Assembly (NCBI GenBank): GCA_038501195.1
Contig: JBBPUQ010000007.1
Span: 2,643,501 to 2,707,500, forward strand
Direction of reading: 5' to 3'
Source of the DNA: Nemania diffusa
Taxonomy: Eukaryota; Ascomycota; Sordariomycetes; Xylariales; Xylariaceae
DNA: 64,000 nucleotides
A model generated the notes under the pieces. That model was given only the letters and a program-made list of their open reading frames with translations, was not told the DNA's origin and did not search any database. Made by a program: the position numbers and the translations under genes. Below are positions 48,692 to 59,107 of the stretch, in pieces. The first letter of the stretch is position 1; each line of letters opens with the position of its first letter.

Positions 48692-48968
48692 TGAGACGGT
48701 GTGGGTGACATAACCACATGGGGATTAGGTTGATTAGGTCATCAAGACTTAGTTTTTTTTTTTCTATTCAAGATAGTTAGCCAAAGCTAGTACTTCTTGC
48801 AAGGAGTCACGCCTCTCGGCAGCCTTTTCGGGGGTTTGCTACTTCACAATATACGTTTGCGTTACCAAAATACTGTTTTCTTTAGCCTCAAATCTCTAGA
48901 AGTGATCGATATGACAGTGGTCAGTCCTCTAGAGTGCGTAGTGTGTGTGTGTTACAAGCTTCGTTTCA
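48692..48968 (+). repeat. LTR-like dispersed repeat, copy B
   Basis: It runs TGAGACGGTGTGG...GCTTCGTTTCA. ATAA occurs directly on both sides, which could be a short target-site duplication, though the local sequence is AT-rich. Confidence 0.75.
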
Positions 48969-49263
48969 ATAATTAATTAGGCTTTGGTCTCGAAGATCAG
49001 CCTCTAGCTGGCTAAATAGGAGGTTGGCTAACTAATGACGAATCCAGTTTTATCAAGAGTTTTGGAGTTTAATAAAGCCTCTAGCAAAACTAAAGCCTAC
49101 CTAATCTATGACTTGAGAGATGGCTCATTGTATTTAAACATCCGGCATACAAAATGGCGTGATAGGCATTGACATCATATCAATGTGTCTATCAAGGCCC
49201 TCTATGATATAAAAAGCCTCTAATCGTCAAGATCCCACTTTGACAACATTTTAACTTAACTAG

Positions 49264-49537
49264 TAAGACGGTGTGGACGCCACGACCACATGGGGGATAA
49301 GTTGATTAGGGTATCAAGGCCTAGTTTTTCTTTTTCTATTTAAGTTAGTTAGAGTTAGTACTTTTATTGCACAGGCACGCTTTTTACAACAGCCCCTTCG
49401 AGGGCCTGCTATACCAAAGATATACTATTGCGTTACCAGAATGCTTGTTTCTATGCCTTCAAATCTTTAGAGGTAATCAAGATGGCCGTAGCTAGTTCTC
49501 TAGAGTGCGTAGTGTATGTATTGCACGCTTCGTTTCA
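49264..49537 (+). repeat. LTR-like dispersed repeat, copy C
   Basis: It runs TAAGACGGTGTGG...GCTTCGTTTCA. The first dinucleotide is TA where copies A and B have TG, a G-to-A change of the kind RIP makes. Internal blocks are shared with copies A and B. Confidence 0.75.
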
Positions 49538-49810
49538 GTAGTGTGTTAGTTAGTATTGTAGTTCTATTGCGTAACAGTGTTTATTATACCTCACGGAGAG
49601 GTCTCATCAAGCATGAACACACCCGGCATGCAGGAATAGTTTCAAGAATATGGGTATCAATTGAGTAGTTCCACATGTGTATCATCCCTTAACTCCCAGT
49701 CTAATTGTACAAGGCATATTGAGGAGGAAGCTCCTCTATATTACCGCACCCTAAAATCGAGCCCACCACCATCCTGGCTAACCTTATTCCGCATATCATC
49801 TCCTGCAAGT

Positions 49811-50593
49811 TTATTCGCACGGATCCGGCCCAAAAACACACATGACGTCAGCCCACATGGCTCTCTCGTGGACAGGTATGTCAGTCCTGCCTTTCTGTGC
49901 CAAGAAGACATCTCGAGCCCTGACAGCCTGCACGGCGTACGAGGCAAAGCGGAATTCAACGCACTGCAAGCCACCAGGTCGGTTGAAAGTACGAGCGCGT
50001 TCCAGACCGTATATAACCCGGTTTCGAGCATCATCTAGCAGAGCTTCGAGGCGGTCGAGGCGGATAATGTGCGGGTCTCCAATCACCTGCAGCACACGGG
50101 AGCCTCGGCCACCGTTGCCTTGGTCGGGGGAAACTTGATTGGAGTGGGCGGCGATTTTGATTCTGTTGAGTGCGATGTGCGGGATGCGGCCACCGACTCG
50201 GATGTGTCCTCTGATGTGCCCGTTGGCGGCTTGCGTCAGCAGCCGATCGACCGAGGTCCTCTCGAAGAATTCAACCTTTGCAGCAGACGTGCCGTGGACC
50301 CCTAGCGGGGGGTTGATAACTGCATGGCTGATGGCACCTATGTTGCGCATGCTGTCGAAGAGCATCTGGTAGGTACAGTCGACGGGTAGATTAGTCCACC
50401 AGGTCCCGCAGTTCTCTTCATCTGGGATGTTGGCGCTTCGGTTGCGCGGGTTGGTGAGGTCGCCTCTATAGTTTGAGGAGTTTGGAGACAGGTTGATGTT
50501 CTGCTCTGGGCGGGCAGGGATGCTAACTCCACGACGCCAGGGACCAGAAAGATCACGGCCCTTGCCGCCCGTTCGGTTGTTTTGGTCATTCAT
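49811..50593 (-). CDS. RRM-like fungal protein
   Basis: The ATG at 50593 gives a 260-residue single-exon protein. After a disordered N-terminal 75 residues rich in Asn, Arg and Gly, two beta-alpha-beta type units are apparent. The first is around CGTWWTNLPVDCTYQMLFDS...GAISHAVINPP...AAKVEFFERTSVDRLL. The second is around SRVLQVIGDPHIIRLDRLEALL...CVEFRFASYAVQAVRAR. The spacing and the hydrophobic and aromatic pattern resemble RNA recognition motifs, with an RNP1-like CVEFRFASY. I cannot name the family with certainty, and RNA binding is inference. The gene reads toward the HET gene. Confidence 0.68.
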   Translation of the reverse strand: MNDQNNRTGGKGRDLSGPWRRGVSIPARPEQNINLSPNSSNYRGDLTNPRNRSANIPDEENCGTWWTNLPVDCTYQMLFDSMRNIGAISHAVINPPLGVHGTSAAKVEFFERTSVDRLLTQAANGHIRGHIRVGGRIPHIALNRIKIAAHSNQVSPDQGNGGRGSRVLQVIGDPHIIRLDRLEALLDDARNRVIYGLERARTFNRPGGLQCVEFRFASYAVQAVRARDVFLAQKGRTDIPVHERAMWADVMCVFGPDPCE

Positions 50594-52988
50594 GGTTTCA
50601 GGATGAACAGATCGTGAATGCGAGGAGTGTAGAATATTGGATAAGCTCCGAAGTGCTGTACGGGATTGTGTATGTTGGCACAATTTGAGGTTTGAGTGTG
50701 GAACAACAACAGACGGGGAAATCTTAGAGTTTGAGTTTGGTTCGTGAAGTTCGATATGGACTTGAGGATGAAAGACAGAAAGAGATCATTCAAGAACAAG
50801 CGAGAGGAGATGTACTTATAACCTCTCAGAAAGAGAATGTACGCAGTACCCTCGCACTATTGATGCACTAATGAAGAAGCAAACAAGCAAACAACCATTG
50901 AAACTATTGTTAAGTAAATGGTATGACTGGAGCAGTTCAATCGGTGGTGAATACAAATTATTATGCGAGTATTGGAAGACAAACATAGCTAGGGCACTGC
51001 TTAGAGCTATGGTCACCACCAATGCCAATTTTGATATTTGGCTATTACATGTTGAAATGCTATCTCGGTTTACAGAAACTAGAGTTAAATGCTGTGAGGG
51101 CTTGTAACTACTTATATAGGAGCCGTGACAGCTTCTCTAGAATCTGCTACATTATTACGAACAACACCTCGTCCATCGTTGAATCACGTGGGCCTAGAAT
51201 CATACACGATTGCCGCTCGAAAGAAATAAGCAGTACTACAAAGTTTAATGATAACAAAGATGAACATCCAAGGCTTCTGTTAATCTTAGAATTATAAATG
51301 CTGCGCCTGATAGCTCGATTTGGCTTCATTACTAAATTCCCTGGCATGGACTAGGGCTACACAAAGCCATGGGGAACTACGTTCGCATTGTTGTTAGGGG
51401 TGACGGAGTAACGGTTTGCTATCTGTTCATTGGCCTACATACCTAGGTAGTAAAGAGGAAGGAACAAATCCATTATTTTTGTCGTGTCTTCGCCTGTATG
51501 CTCCTTAGTTAACATAAGCCATAGCTAGAGCTGAGCAAAGATGGAATGTATTTATGTACCTAGACCCTGGAGGCATACATATAGGTCGAGATAAGCTCAG
51601 GCTAAGGAATATCTTAGCAACACTAATTGGTTATCTCTGTATCGAGTGGGTACCTTCCTGCCCCATGTTTTATGTGGCTAATCCTTTCTTGTCTTGTAGT
51701 TTTGAAACTCATCTCCATTTTCAACTGAAAATGTCAAGCCGTTTAGGAAGGATTCCTATGAACCTTCTAGCCAATGCCTTCCCGACTTAATATCACGTAT
51801 TGTTTCATTCCGTAACGGAGTTGGAGGACTTTCAGGGCTACATCACATATCGCATCTCGAGCATGAATGAAAGGGAATGTGATGGTTGTATTACCACCAC
51901 CATTACTCAGACAACCATCTAGTGCACTGGTCCCGAGCTACATGTAGCACCAGTACGAACACTATCTAGAAAGTCCAGTGCCCTCCCAAAAAAAAGCTTT
52001 TTTTTAGGTTTTCTGTGTATCCCCCTCCGAGTATATTAACTCCGCCTGACGCCTCAGATGCAGCCGATGACTAGATCGTAGAGTGATGAATAGAGCACGT
52101 CCATTCTAAAGCCCATTATGCCGTCGTAGTACAACAGTAAGAAAGCTCATGCGTTGCAAAATGCCGACTCCATGTACCAGGCCAAAATCTCCCCAGGTCA
52201 TCATGCTCGAGAACCCCTCCTATTTCCGAGAAAAGAAATTGCCCTACTGTTACTCTCGAAGTTGCGATGGTGAATAGATTATGGGATCGAGTCCTCTGTC
52301 ATAGTGTAGGTATATAGCAGCCAAGCGTACCCTACACCTGCCACTATAAATCATGCCAAACAGTGCTCCTGCTGTCGAATCGATGCAGTGCACTCACACA
52401 CAAATGTGTCAAGTTTGACTGAGATCTCTGCTCTGAAAGATCCTAGCTTCAGTAGGAACTTCTGAAATCAAGGGTATTGTGCTATAACGCTCTTCTAAAA
52501 CGCTTTGAAGTGGGATTCGGTAGAATACCGATTCAAAGCAGTTCCATGAGGGAGATGGGAGATAGTGTCGAGATCGAGGCTTGTCGTGAGACAGACATTA
52601 ACATCAGTCTTGTGCGGACCATCTCCGCCTTTTGTTCCCTCGGTCCACCGGGTCCATTTGACCAATGTTGACCCACTCTTCGTGCATTGAACGCCGAACG
52701 CCGTTTTCCACCTTCTTTCTGATTTCGTTCAGACATCAAGAGTTTCACCTCATACCGTCAGATGCTGAATGAACCTCCTTGGAGAAACCGGAAAACCGAA
52801 AAAAAAAAAAAGAAAAAAAGAAATCAAAGAACCAACGAATACGTCGTGAGGGGTATGATGCAAATCAAGATTGATCCAGACAGTAGAATATGTACAAGTC
52901 GAAAAAGGATGGCCGCGAGGTTGAGTGACCGAATACGAACTTGGGTACGTACGGTTCTGCGGTTGCGTGAGAGTGTAATAAGCTATGA
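50594..52988. other. AT-rich gene-free tract
   Basis: About 2.4 kb between two minus-strand genes. It contains the promoter of the RRM-like gene, a poly-A run followed by T runs at 51987-52003, an A-rich stretch at 52798-52822, and the 3' end of DHH1. No ORF shows coding character. Confidence 0.5.
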
Positions 52989-54619
52989 TTACTGAGGTAG
53001 AGGCTGGCCTCGGCCTCCACCTCGACCGCCGAAATGGGGGAAGCCTCGACCCCGACCACGGCCACCACGATGCCCTCCGCGGTTGTTTTGGTAGTGTCGA
53101 GGTTGAGCGTCATTGAATTGGCCTCCGCGACCTGCCTGCGGTCGGAAATCACTTTGACCTCTCCCTTGAGGTGGGGGTGGGTTATTCTGCTGAGGAGGCT
53201 GGGTTGAAGCTTCACCAGGCTGAGACTTGGTTGTTGACCCTTGTTTCGTGGTATACGTGTTCACGGGCCGAGGAATGCTCTCTGGATTGTCGTAAACGTA
53301 TAATGATTTGTCGATAGAAGATGGGATGGGTTCAATGTTGGTACCGAGATCCTTCTCAGTATTGTACAGATTGTACCGGTCGTCCCAGTTAATTAAATTG
53401 ATTGCCAACCCGAGGTGACCATAGCGACCAGATCGTCCAATTCGATGCAGATATGTCTCAGCATTCTTTGGGAAGTCAAAGTTGATAACAACATTCACAG
53501 CTTGAATATCAATACCACGTGTCAGTAGATCTGAGCAGACGAGATTGCGACAAACGCCATTTCGAAAGTCGTGGAAAACACGGTTCCGCGCATGTTGTGC
53601 CATCTTAGCATGGCTGTAGAAACAAGAGTAGCCGAGCTCTGTAATCTTCTTCGCGAGCAACTCGACACGGTTGGTAGAGTTGCAGAAAATGATGGACTGG
53701 TTGATTTGAAGCTTAGAGAACAGCGTGTTTAAGCAGTGGATCTTGGACCTCTCATCTACAAATGCATAATACTGGGTAATGCCACGGAGGGTGAGTTCAT
53801 CCATCAGGTTGATCTCGTAGGGCTTCGACATGTTTTTATCTGAGAAGTCCTTGACCGATAAGGGGAAGGTGGCAGAAAACAACATAACCTGCCGATCCTT
53901 TGGGTGAAATTGCAAGAGCTGTTCGATGACGGGGGTAAATTCAATCGATAAGAGCTTGTCGGCCTCATCCATGATGAACATGGGGCATTCGCTTAAATCA
54001 GCAACCCCTTTGCCAGCTAAATCAAGAATACGCCCCGGGGTGCCCACTACTATGTGGACGGCATCCTGTAGACGAATGATATCATCGCGAAGTGTAGTAC
54101 CACCGGTGGTAACCATAACATTGATACCGAGATGCTTTCCGAGGGTTTTGCAAACTTGCGACGTCTGCATTGCTAATTCTCGAGTAGGGACGAGTATTAG
54201 GCTTTGGATTTTGTTAACTTTAGGGTTGATACGTTCCAGTGTTGGTATGACGAAAGCGGCAGTCTTGCCGGTACCGTTCTTTGCTCGGGCTAATATGTCT
54301 GTGCCAGTTAGCGCTACAGGGATGGCTTCCTCTTGGATAGGTGAGGGCTTCTCGTAACCAGCCTCGAAGATCCCCATCAATAAGCTCCGCTTGAGTTCGA
54401 AGTTTTCCCATTCTAACCCTTTGGTATTTGTGACGTCCTGTTGATTGCCAGTTAATTAGTTGCACTTATAACTACCCTAGGCCAATATTTCTGAGTACAA
54501 ACCTCGGTTTGCTGTCTACTATCACGAGTAGGGATATTTAGAGTTTTTTTCCAGTCACCGCTGTCGGCGGCATCACTGAGCGTTGAAGCTTGTAGCTTCG
54601 CAGTTATGGCGTCTGTCAT
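52989..54619 (-). CDS. DHH1: Dhh1/DDX6 DEAD-box RNA helicase
   Basis: Dhh1 represses translation and activates decapping in P-bodies. Exon 1 (54619-54503, 39 codons) joins exon 2 (54437-52989) across a 65-nt intron, giving 521 residues. All helicase motifs are present: Q motif [14 protein letters not shown], Walker [19 protein letters not shown] in MDEADK, SAT, and HRIGRSGR. The family-specific [24 protein letters not shown] and [11 protein letters not shown] confirm Dhh1 rather than eIF4A. The C-terminal 110 residues are Gln/Pro-rich and then RGG-rich ([13 protein letters not shown]), as in fungal orthologs. The donor of the intron is GTTTGT, which is slightly off-consensus. A long 5' region (to 56033) lies upstream. 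Confidence 0.96.
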
Positions 54620-56033
54620 ATTTGAGGCGAGTGCTATAGCACTCTGCTATGGTATAATAGGTGTGTCGGAGGATATACTTTTAGACAACGTTTGGGTATA
54701 GTCTACCGCGACTTCCGTCTGAAAAGAGCTGAAGGATAAGATGGAGTCACTGCAAGGATATGAAGATAAGGTTCCGCAATGGATTGTCTCGGATCTTTTT
54801 TTCTTCACGGGAAACTGTGCGCCTGAACTATATGCGTCTAGTTGTACAGGTTAGATAAGTATACTTGAAGACTGACTAAAGATAGGATGGGTCTGCTGGT
54901 TGAGGGGAGTGAGAGAGACAAAATAAAGGTTTATCTGGAGTAGGGAACGAAGCATGTATGTAGCCTTGGGAAATACGTACCGTGGATGCGCCTGTAATGT
55001 CCGTGGGTACAGAGCAAGAGCTTCGTAATAGAGAGACAGAGTTCGTTGGGTCGTTCTCTGAGCAGTGACCGGAGGGTTTTGTGTAGAGTGATCGATGTGG
55101 ATGAAGGTTGACCAGTTGTGACTGGGGCAAGGAGTGATTACAAAACCTAGGACGAAGATGGAAACCTAAGCGTGGTTTAGATCGAGGGAAACTCTGTGTG
55201 CGTCGAGAATTGTAGAGGGCCCCGAGCTTTAAAGTTGGTTTAAGAAGAGCTTGCAACTCCGGACTAGTAGTATTCGGCGGCTACGTGTATGTAGGTGCGC
55301 GTGCGTGTACAGAGAGGAGGATGGACAATAGGAAGGCGTGCTAAATGCAGCGTACACCGTAGAAGGATGGTAGCTACAGAAGAAGATGATGAGTGGCGTA
55401 TGTGGTGGTGTTGGTGTTGTGGTTGCTGGTCAGTGATGGGATCTTGTTGAGGTTGGATCTCTGGTAGAAGAACTCAATTCAATTCAATGTTGCTAAAAGA
55501 GTCAAAGAGGGAGAGGGAAGCAAGCACCAATTGAATTCGCAAGCCTAACTGAGCCCCAGCCCTAGCCACAGTGCATACTACCTCCCAATGGCTATTGTGC
55601 ATTACATAGTAGGTATTAGGAGCTTGGACCAGAACCGTTATCCACCGATTACCGAAACCAGGTTGGACTTCAAGCTGGAGGGGAGCTTAACCCATCTAGG
55701 AACAATTGCCCCTCCTATTCTCCTACAGTACATAAGGTAGGTATGTATTTACCGGCAATAATTACCTAACTACCAGGTATCTAATCTATCTAGCTATTCT
55801 AGGTAGGTAGAGTCTGTATATCTGTTATCGATTAGAAAGGCTAACTAGTCTAGGATAGGTACCTCGATCACCGAGTGGACCTCTCATTTGTTCTTATTGA
55901 TCATTGACCATTGATCTCATTGATTTCTTACCTGTATTCACCTCCGCTGTCTACAATTTCGCTTCATTGACTACTACCTGGCATAATTCGCTCAAGTTGA
56001 AATAAGCATTGCAATGATTTCCAATGAGTGAAT
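54620..56033. promoter_or_regulatory. Long divergent region between DHH1 and the J-protein gene
   Basis: 1.4 kb lies between two divergent starts. Short ORFs near DHH1 (54876-55256) look like 5'-leader noise; a long leader or leader intron for DHH1 is plausible. TAGGTAGGTA/TACCTA motifs cluster at 55730-55862. Confidence 0.5.
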
Positions 56034-56963
56034 ATGTCCCGCAAAGAGTCCACCAGTTTACTCTCTTTGTGTTCTAGTTTTCAGACCCTTAACATATCTT
56101 CGTCAAGATCTTGCATAACGTCATCGTGTTCAGGGACTCGTCCAAGCCTACGGGCGAGTCGCGAACCCTGCCAGAGTTTCCCAGGGCGAAACTCTACACA
56201 TATGGTAACCTTGAGATGGAATCATTCCCATCCCCGTTGCTACGCTTCCGTCTCCAGTCCCCATGCTCCTAAGCGTTCATCGAGCGCTATCGCTGGCTAT
56301 ACCTGGCCTATTTCGCTTTACCCGACGCCTTATGAGATTCTTGCCCACTCTAAAGATGCACGATACAATAAGGCGTTGTTCTATGAGCTAGTCAAGATTT
56401 ACCATCCAGATAGGAATGAGACAGCAGCCGATTCGTCTATCTCGCAATCTGTACGACTAGAGCGCTATCGCTTAGTGGTGGCTGCGAATGAGATCTTGAG
56501 CGATGACGCTAAGCGAAGGGCATATGACCTATACGGCGCCGGCTGGAACGGTAACCGCACACTGCAGAGCGTGTATCGCGAAGCTGACCGGTCATGGCGA
56601 AACGAGCCAGGCAATGCAAGTAGGAATGCCACCTGGGAAGACTGGGAGCAGTGGCGTCGCGAGAGAAACGGAGAGAAGCAGCCACAGACGCCGGTATTTA
56701 TGTCCAACGAACTTTTTGTTATCGTGCTGTGCTCGCTCGTGGTCGTCGCGAGCTTTGCTCAGGCACGGCGAGCCAGTGCTACGTCATCAGACGTCGTCGA
56801 GATGCGCGAGCAAAAGCACGGTGCTATTAGTGACGACATGAGACGGCGGCAGAGTGAGAAAGCGCCTTTGAACCGACACGAGAGAGTAGAGAGCTTTTTG
56901 CGACAACGACACAGCTGGAACGTCGTGTCGTCGGGGAATAACAGCCCCGGCCCACCTTCCTAA
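56034..56963 (+). CDS. J-domain (DnaJ) protein with C-terminal membrane segment
   Basis: The single-exon gene encodes 309 residues and belongs to the Hsp40 co-chaperones that stimulate Hsp70 ATPase. The N-terminal 75 residues are rich in Ser, Arg and Cys and lack acidic residues, which suits a mitochondrial presequence. The J domain lies at about 97-165, with YPTPYEILAHSKDA, the HPD motif at 124-126 in KIYHPDR, and ANEILSDDAKRRAYDLYG. A transmembrane segment follows near 222-242 (ELFVIVLCSLVVVASFA), then a charged tail. This layout resembles yeast Jid1. The ATG at 56034 is the first in frame. Confidence 0.85.
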   Translation: MSRKESTSLLSLCSSFQTLNISSSRSCITSSCSGTRPSLRASREPCQSFPGRNSTHMVTLRWNHSHPRCYASVSSPHAPKRSSSAIAGYTWPISLYPTPYEILAHSKDARYNKALFYELVKIYHPDRNETAADSSISQSVRLERYRLVVAANEILSDDAKRRAYDLYGAGWNGNRTLQSVYREADRSWRNEPGNASRNATWEDWEQWRRERNGEKQPQTPVFMSNELFVIVLCSLVVVASFAQARRASATSSDVVEMREQKHGAISDDMRRRQSEKAPLNRHERVESFLRQRHSWNVVSSGNNSPGPPS

Positions 56964-57800
56964 AGTCTGTAGAGCAAGGAAAGCATATTTGCATTCATAC
57001 CGGTCTTGATAAGTCAGAAATTGAAATGCTCAAGTCTCAGTGTCTTGCGGGCTGCTGTCGAATGGGTTAATACAAGCGCGAGGGTACAAGCAGGCCACAG
57101 ACTGTGTAGGCGAAAGGAGACATCTCCCTGTCCGCTAGGGACTCGCTGTCTGTGTCCGTCAGTCGTAATCATATCCTACTCTTCAGTCTACCGCACGCGC
57201 ATAACGGATATGCCCCAGTTTCAGCCGCGGCGGGTGGAGCCCGGTAAGGCAACTACACGGTTATACTAGGCTTGCTGATGTGCCGCATAACCTGCAAACT
57301 CTCTCTGTACGGCGGACTGGTACAGGCTACACCGGGCCTCTGGCCGTGTCGTGGTTACACTAGTTATAGCACGTAGACGTTGCTACCAGGGCTACCCACG
57401 CTGATTACGCGACCTTTCATTCGAGGGCCACGTCGGTCTAGACCGAGTCTATGCAGCCCTTCTTTGTACAGTACCGACGTTCTCACCTATCAGACCATAA
57501 CATAAGCTTCATAGAAGTCCTTAACGGTCATACGATACATACTCCGTCTACCGTAGGTTCGAGTTCTTGCATTAATTGTATTGATCTAAGCTCAAACTCG
57601 CCGGTCCAGAAGACACCGCTCTCCATTGGAGGGATTGAGTTCCAGAACTAGGCTTTTAGGTCACAGCCTAGTTTACCCCGAGTGACGCGCCGGAGCTCCT
57701 TGAATAGGTATTTATATCTCCCCTGCAACCTGCTGATCTCAACACATCTCCTCCGCACACAATACCGATTTTCCAATACAATTAACGCTGCAAAACAGAC
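56964..57800. other. Spacer
   Basis: About 840 bp between two plus-strand genes. It contains the promoter of the hydrolase gene. Short ORFs lack coding character, and a GGTTCGAGTTC near 57556 resembles a box B but no tRNA folds around it. Confidence 0.5.
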
Positions 57801-58574
57801 ATGACACTCGGTAGTGTTACACTACCGGCTGAAAAAAGCCACAGCCACACCGTTATTTTCCTCCATGGACGTGGTTCGAGCGCGCGAGCGCTCAGCGAGA
57901 AATTGTGGGAGATGCTTGATTCTCGAAATGGATCTCTTCACATTAGATTCCCTTACGTGAAGTGGGTATTCCCCCAAGCCGAGGAAGTCCATATTGAGCG
58001 AACCGATCATATGGCTAAAGAATGGTTCGACATATGGGATGCGAGGAATCCAGATCAGCGCCGTGAGCTCCAGGCTCCAGGCCTTAAGACTGCTATCCCC
58101 AAGCTAGTCGCCCTGATACAGAGGGAGGCGGTGAGTGTCGGGCTGGAGAACATTATCCTCGCAGGGACATCGCAGGGGTGTGCCACTGCCGTTCAGGTGC
58201 TCTTGAACTACCCCAAACCCGAGGGCTCAGAAGGAGGCACGCGACTGGGCGGTTTCATCGGCATGTCAGGCTGGATGTCTTTCGCAGGGAAATCCGTGCA
58301 GGAATCTCGCGAGCTACTAGGGCTTGAGGTCCAAGGAGGCCCCGCTGCGAGCGACGAGATCTATCGCAACACGCCCATCCTCATCACCCACTCCGCCGAC
58401 GACTCCATCGTCCCGCTCAAGGAGGGAGAGCGACTGCGGGATAGCTTACTGAAATACGGAACAAAGATAGTTTACTGGGTGGAATACCCTAACGGCGGGC
58501 ATTGGATTAGCGGACAGAAAGGTGTCGACGACCTCGTGACATTCTTAGTAAAATTAGGCCTTCACAAGGTCTGA
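57801..58574 (+). CDS. Acyl-protein thioesterase/carboxylesterase-like alpha/beta hydrolase
   Basis: This 257-residue serine hydrolase belongs to the phospholipase/carboxylesterase family that includes acyl-protein thioesterase 1 (fungal APT1 is about 230-245 residues). Motifs in order are HGRGSSAR at 22-29 (oxyanion loop), PQAEEV, EWFDIWD, nucleophile GTSQG with Ser124, SADDSIVP with Asp at 200-201, and NGGHW with His234. The triad is complete. The family removes palmitate or acts on small esters; the substrate here is unknown. The WFDIWDARNPDQRREL insert and the divergence from APT1 suggest one of the lineage-expanded paralogs rather than APT1 itself. There are no introns and no signal peptide, so it is cytosolic. 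Confidence 0.88.
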   Translation: MTLGSVTLPAEKSHSHTVIFLHGRGSSARALSEKLWEMLDSRNGSLHIRFPYVKWVFPQAEEVHIERTDHMAKEWFDIWDARNPDQRRELQAPGLKTAIPKLVALIQREAVSVGLENIILAGTSQGCATAVQVLLNYPKPEGSEGGTRLGGFIGMSGWMSFAGKSVQESRELLGLEVQGGPAASDEIYRNTPILITHSADDSIVPLKEGERLRDSLLKYGTKIVYWVEYPNGGHWISGQKGVDDLVTFLVKLGLHKV

Positions 58575-59107
58575 CTGACACGACTACAGAGGGCGAGGCG
58601 GGGCGGAGAGAGCGTCTATGCCTTTCAATACAAGGTCGAACTCAGCATCTATGCGTCTCTAGCACTAGACCGGAGAGGATACGGTGGCGTTCGGTGTTCG
58701 GGGGGAGGGAAAAAACCTACTTTTTGGCCATTGGTGAGAAATGGAAATTTTGGTAAGAGGAAAAAAACATACGTGGCTTTTTTCCACGTCTAACTACGCG
58801 AAAAGGGAAGACAAGGAAAGAAAAAGAAAGACTTACATCGCCGGCTACGGCTTGGAGCTAGTTTTTATGGGAGGTGTTTTGGCGTCTACTGACACACACT
58901 CACGTACATTGACTTCCTATTTGGCAATACCTCTTAGACTAAGTGCTGCTCTTAATATTTAATTTCAGAACTGGAGATCCGACGTTCTACAGTTAAATAT
59001 ACACACGTTAAACTCTCATGATTAGCATTGAATGTGTTTATGCCAAAGTTCTAGATCTATACACATAACCGGCACAGAGGTTTTGTACAGGCCACGTATA
59101 AATACTC
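58575..59107. other. Convergent spacer
   Basis: This 530-bp gap holds the 3' ends of the hydrolase and GatB genes. No other feature is visible. Confidence 0.55.

Larger units (their letters stand above)
48339..49810. other. Spacer with two LTR-like copies
   Basis: About 1.5 kb downstream of the HET gene. Copies B and C of the 275-bp repeat lie here in the same orientation, separated by about 295 bp. No gene is visible. Confidence 0.55.

Noticed and set aside
54876..55256. 126-codon ORF upstream of DHH1
   Set aside because: Low coding character, probably in the 5' leader region; no domain.
57556..57566. GGTTCGAGTTC as a tRNA box B
   Set aside because: No cloverleaf, no box A at suitable distance, no acceptor stem.
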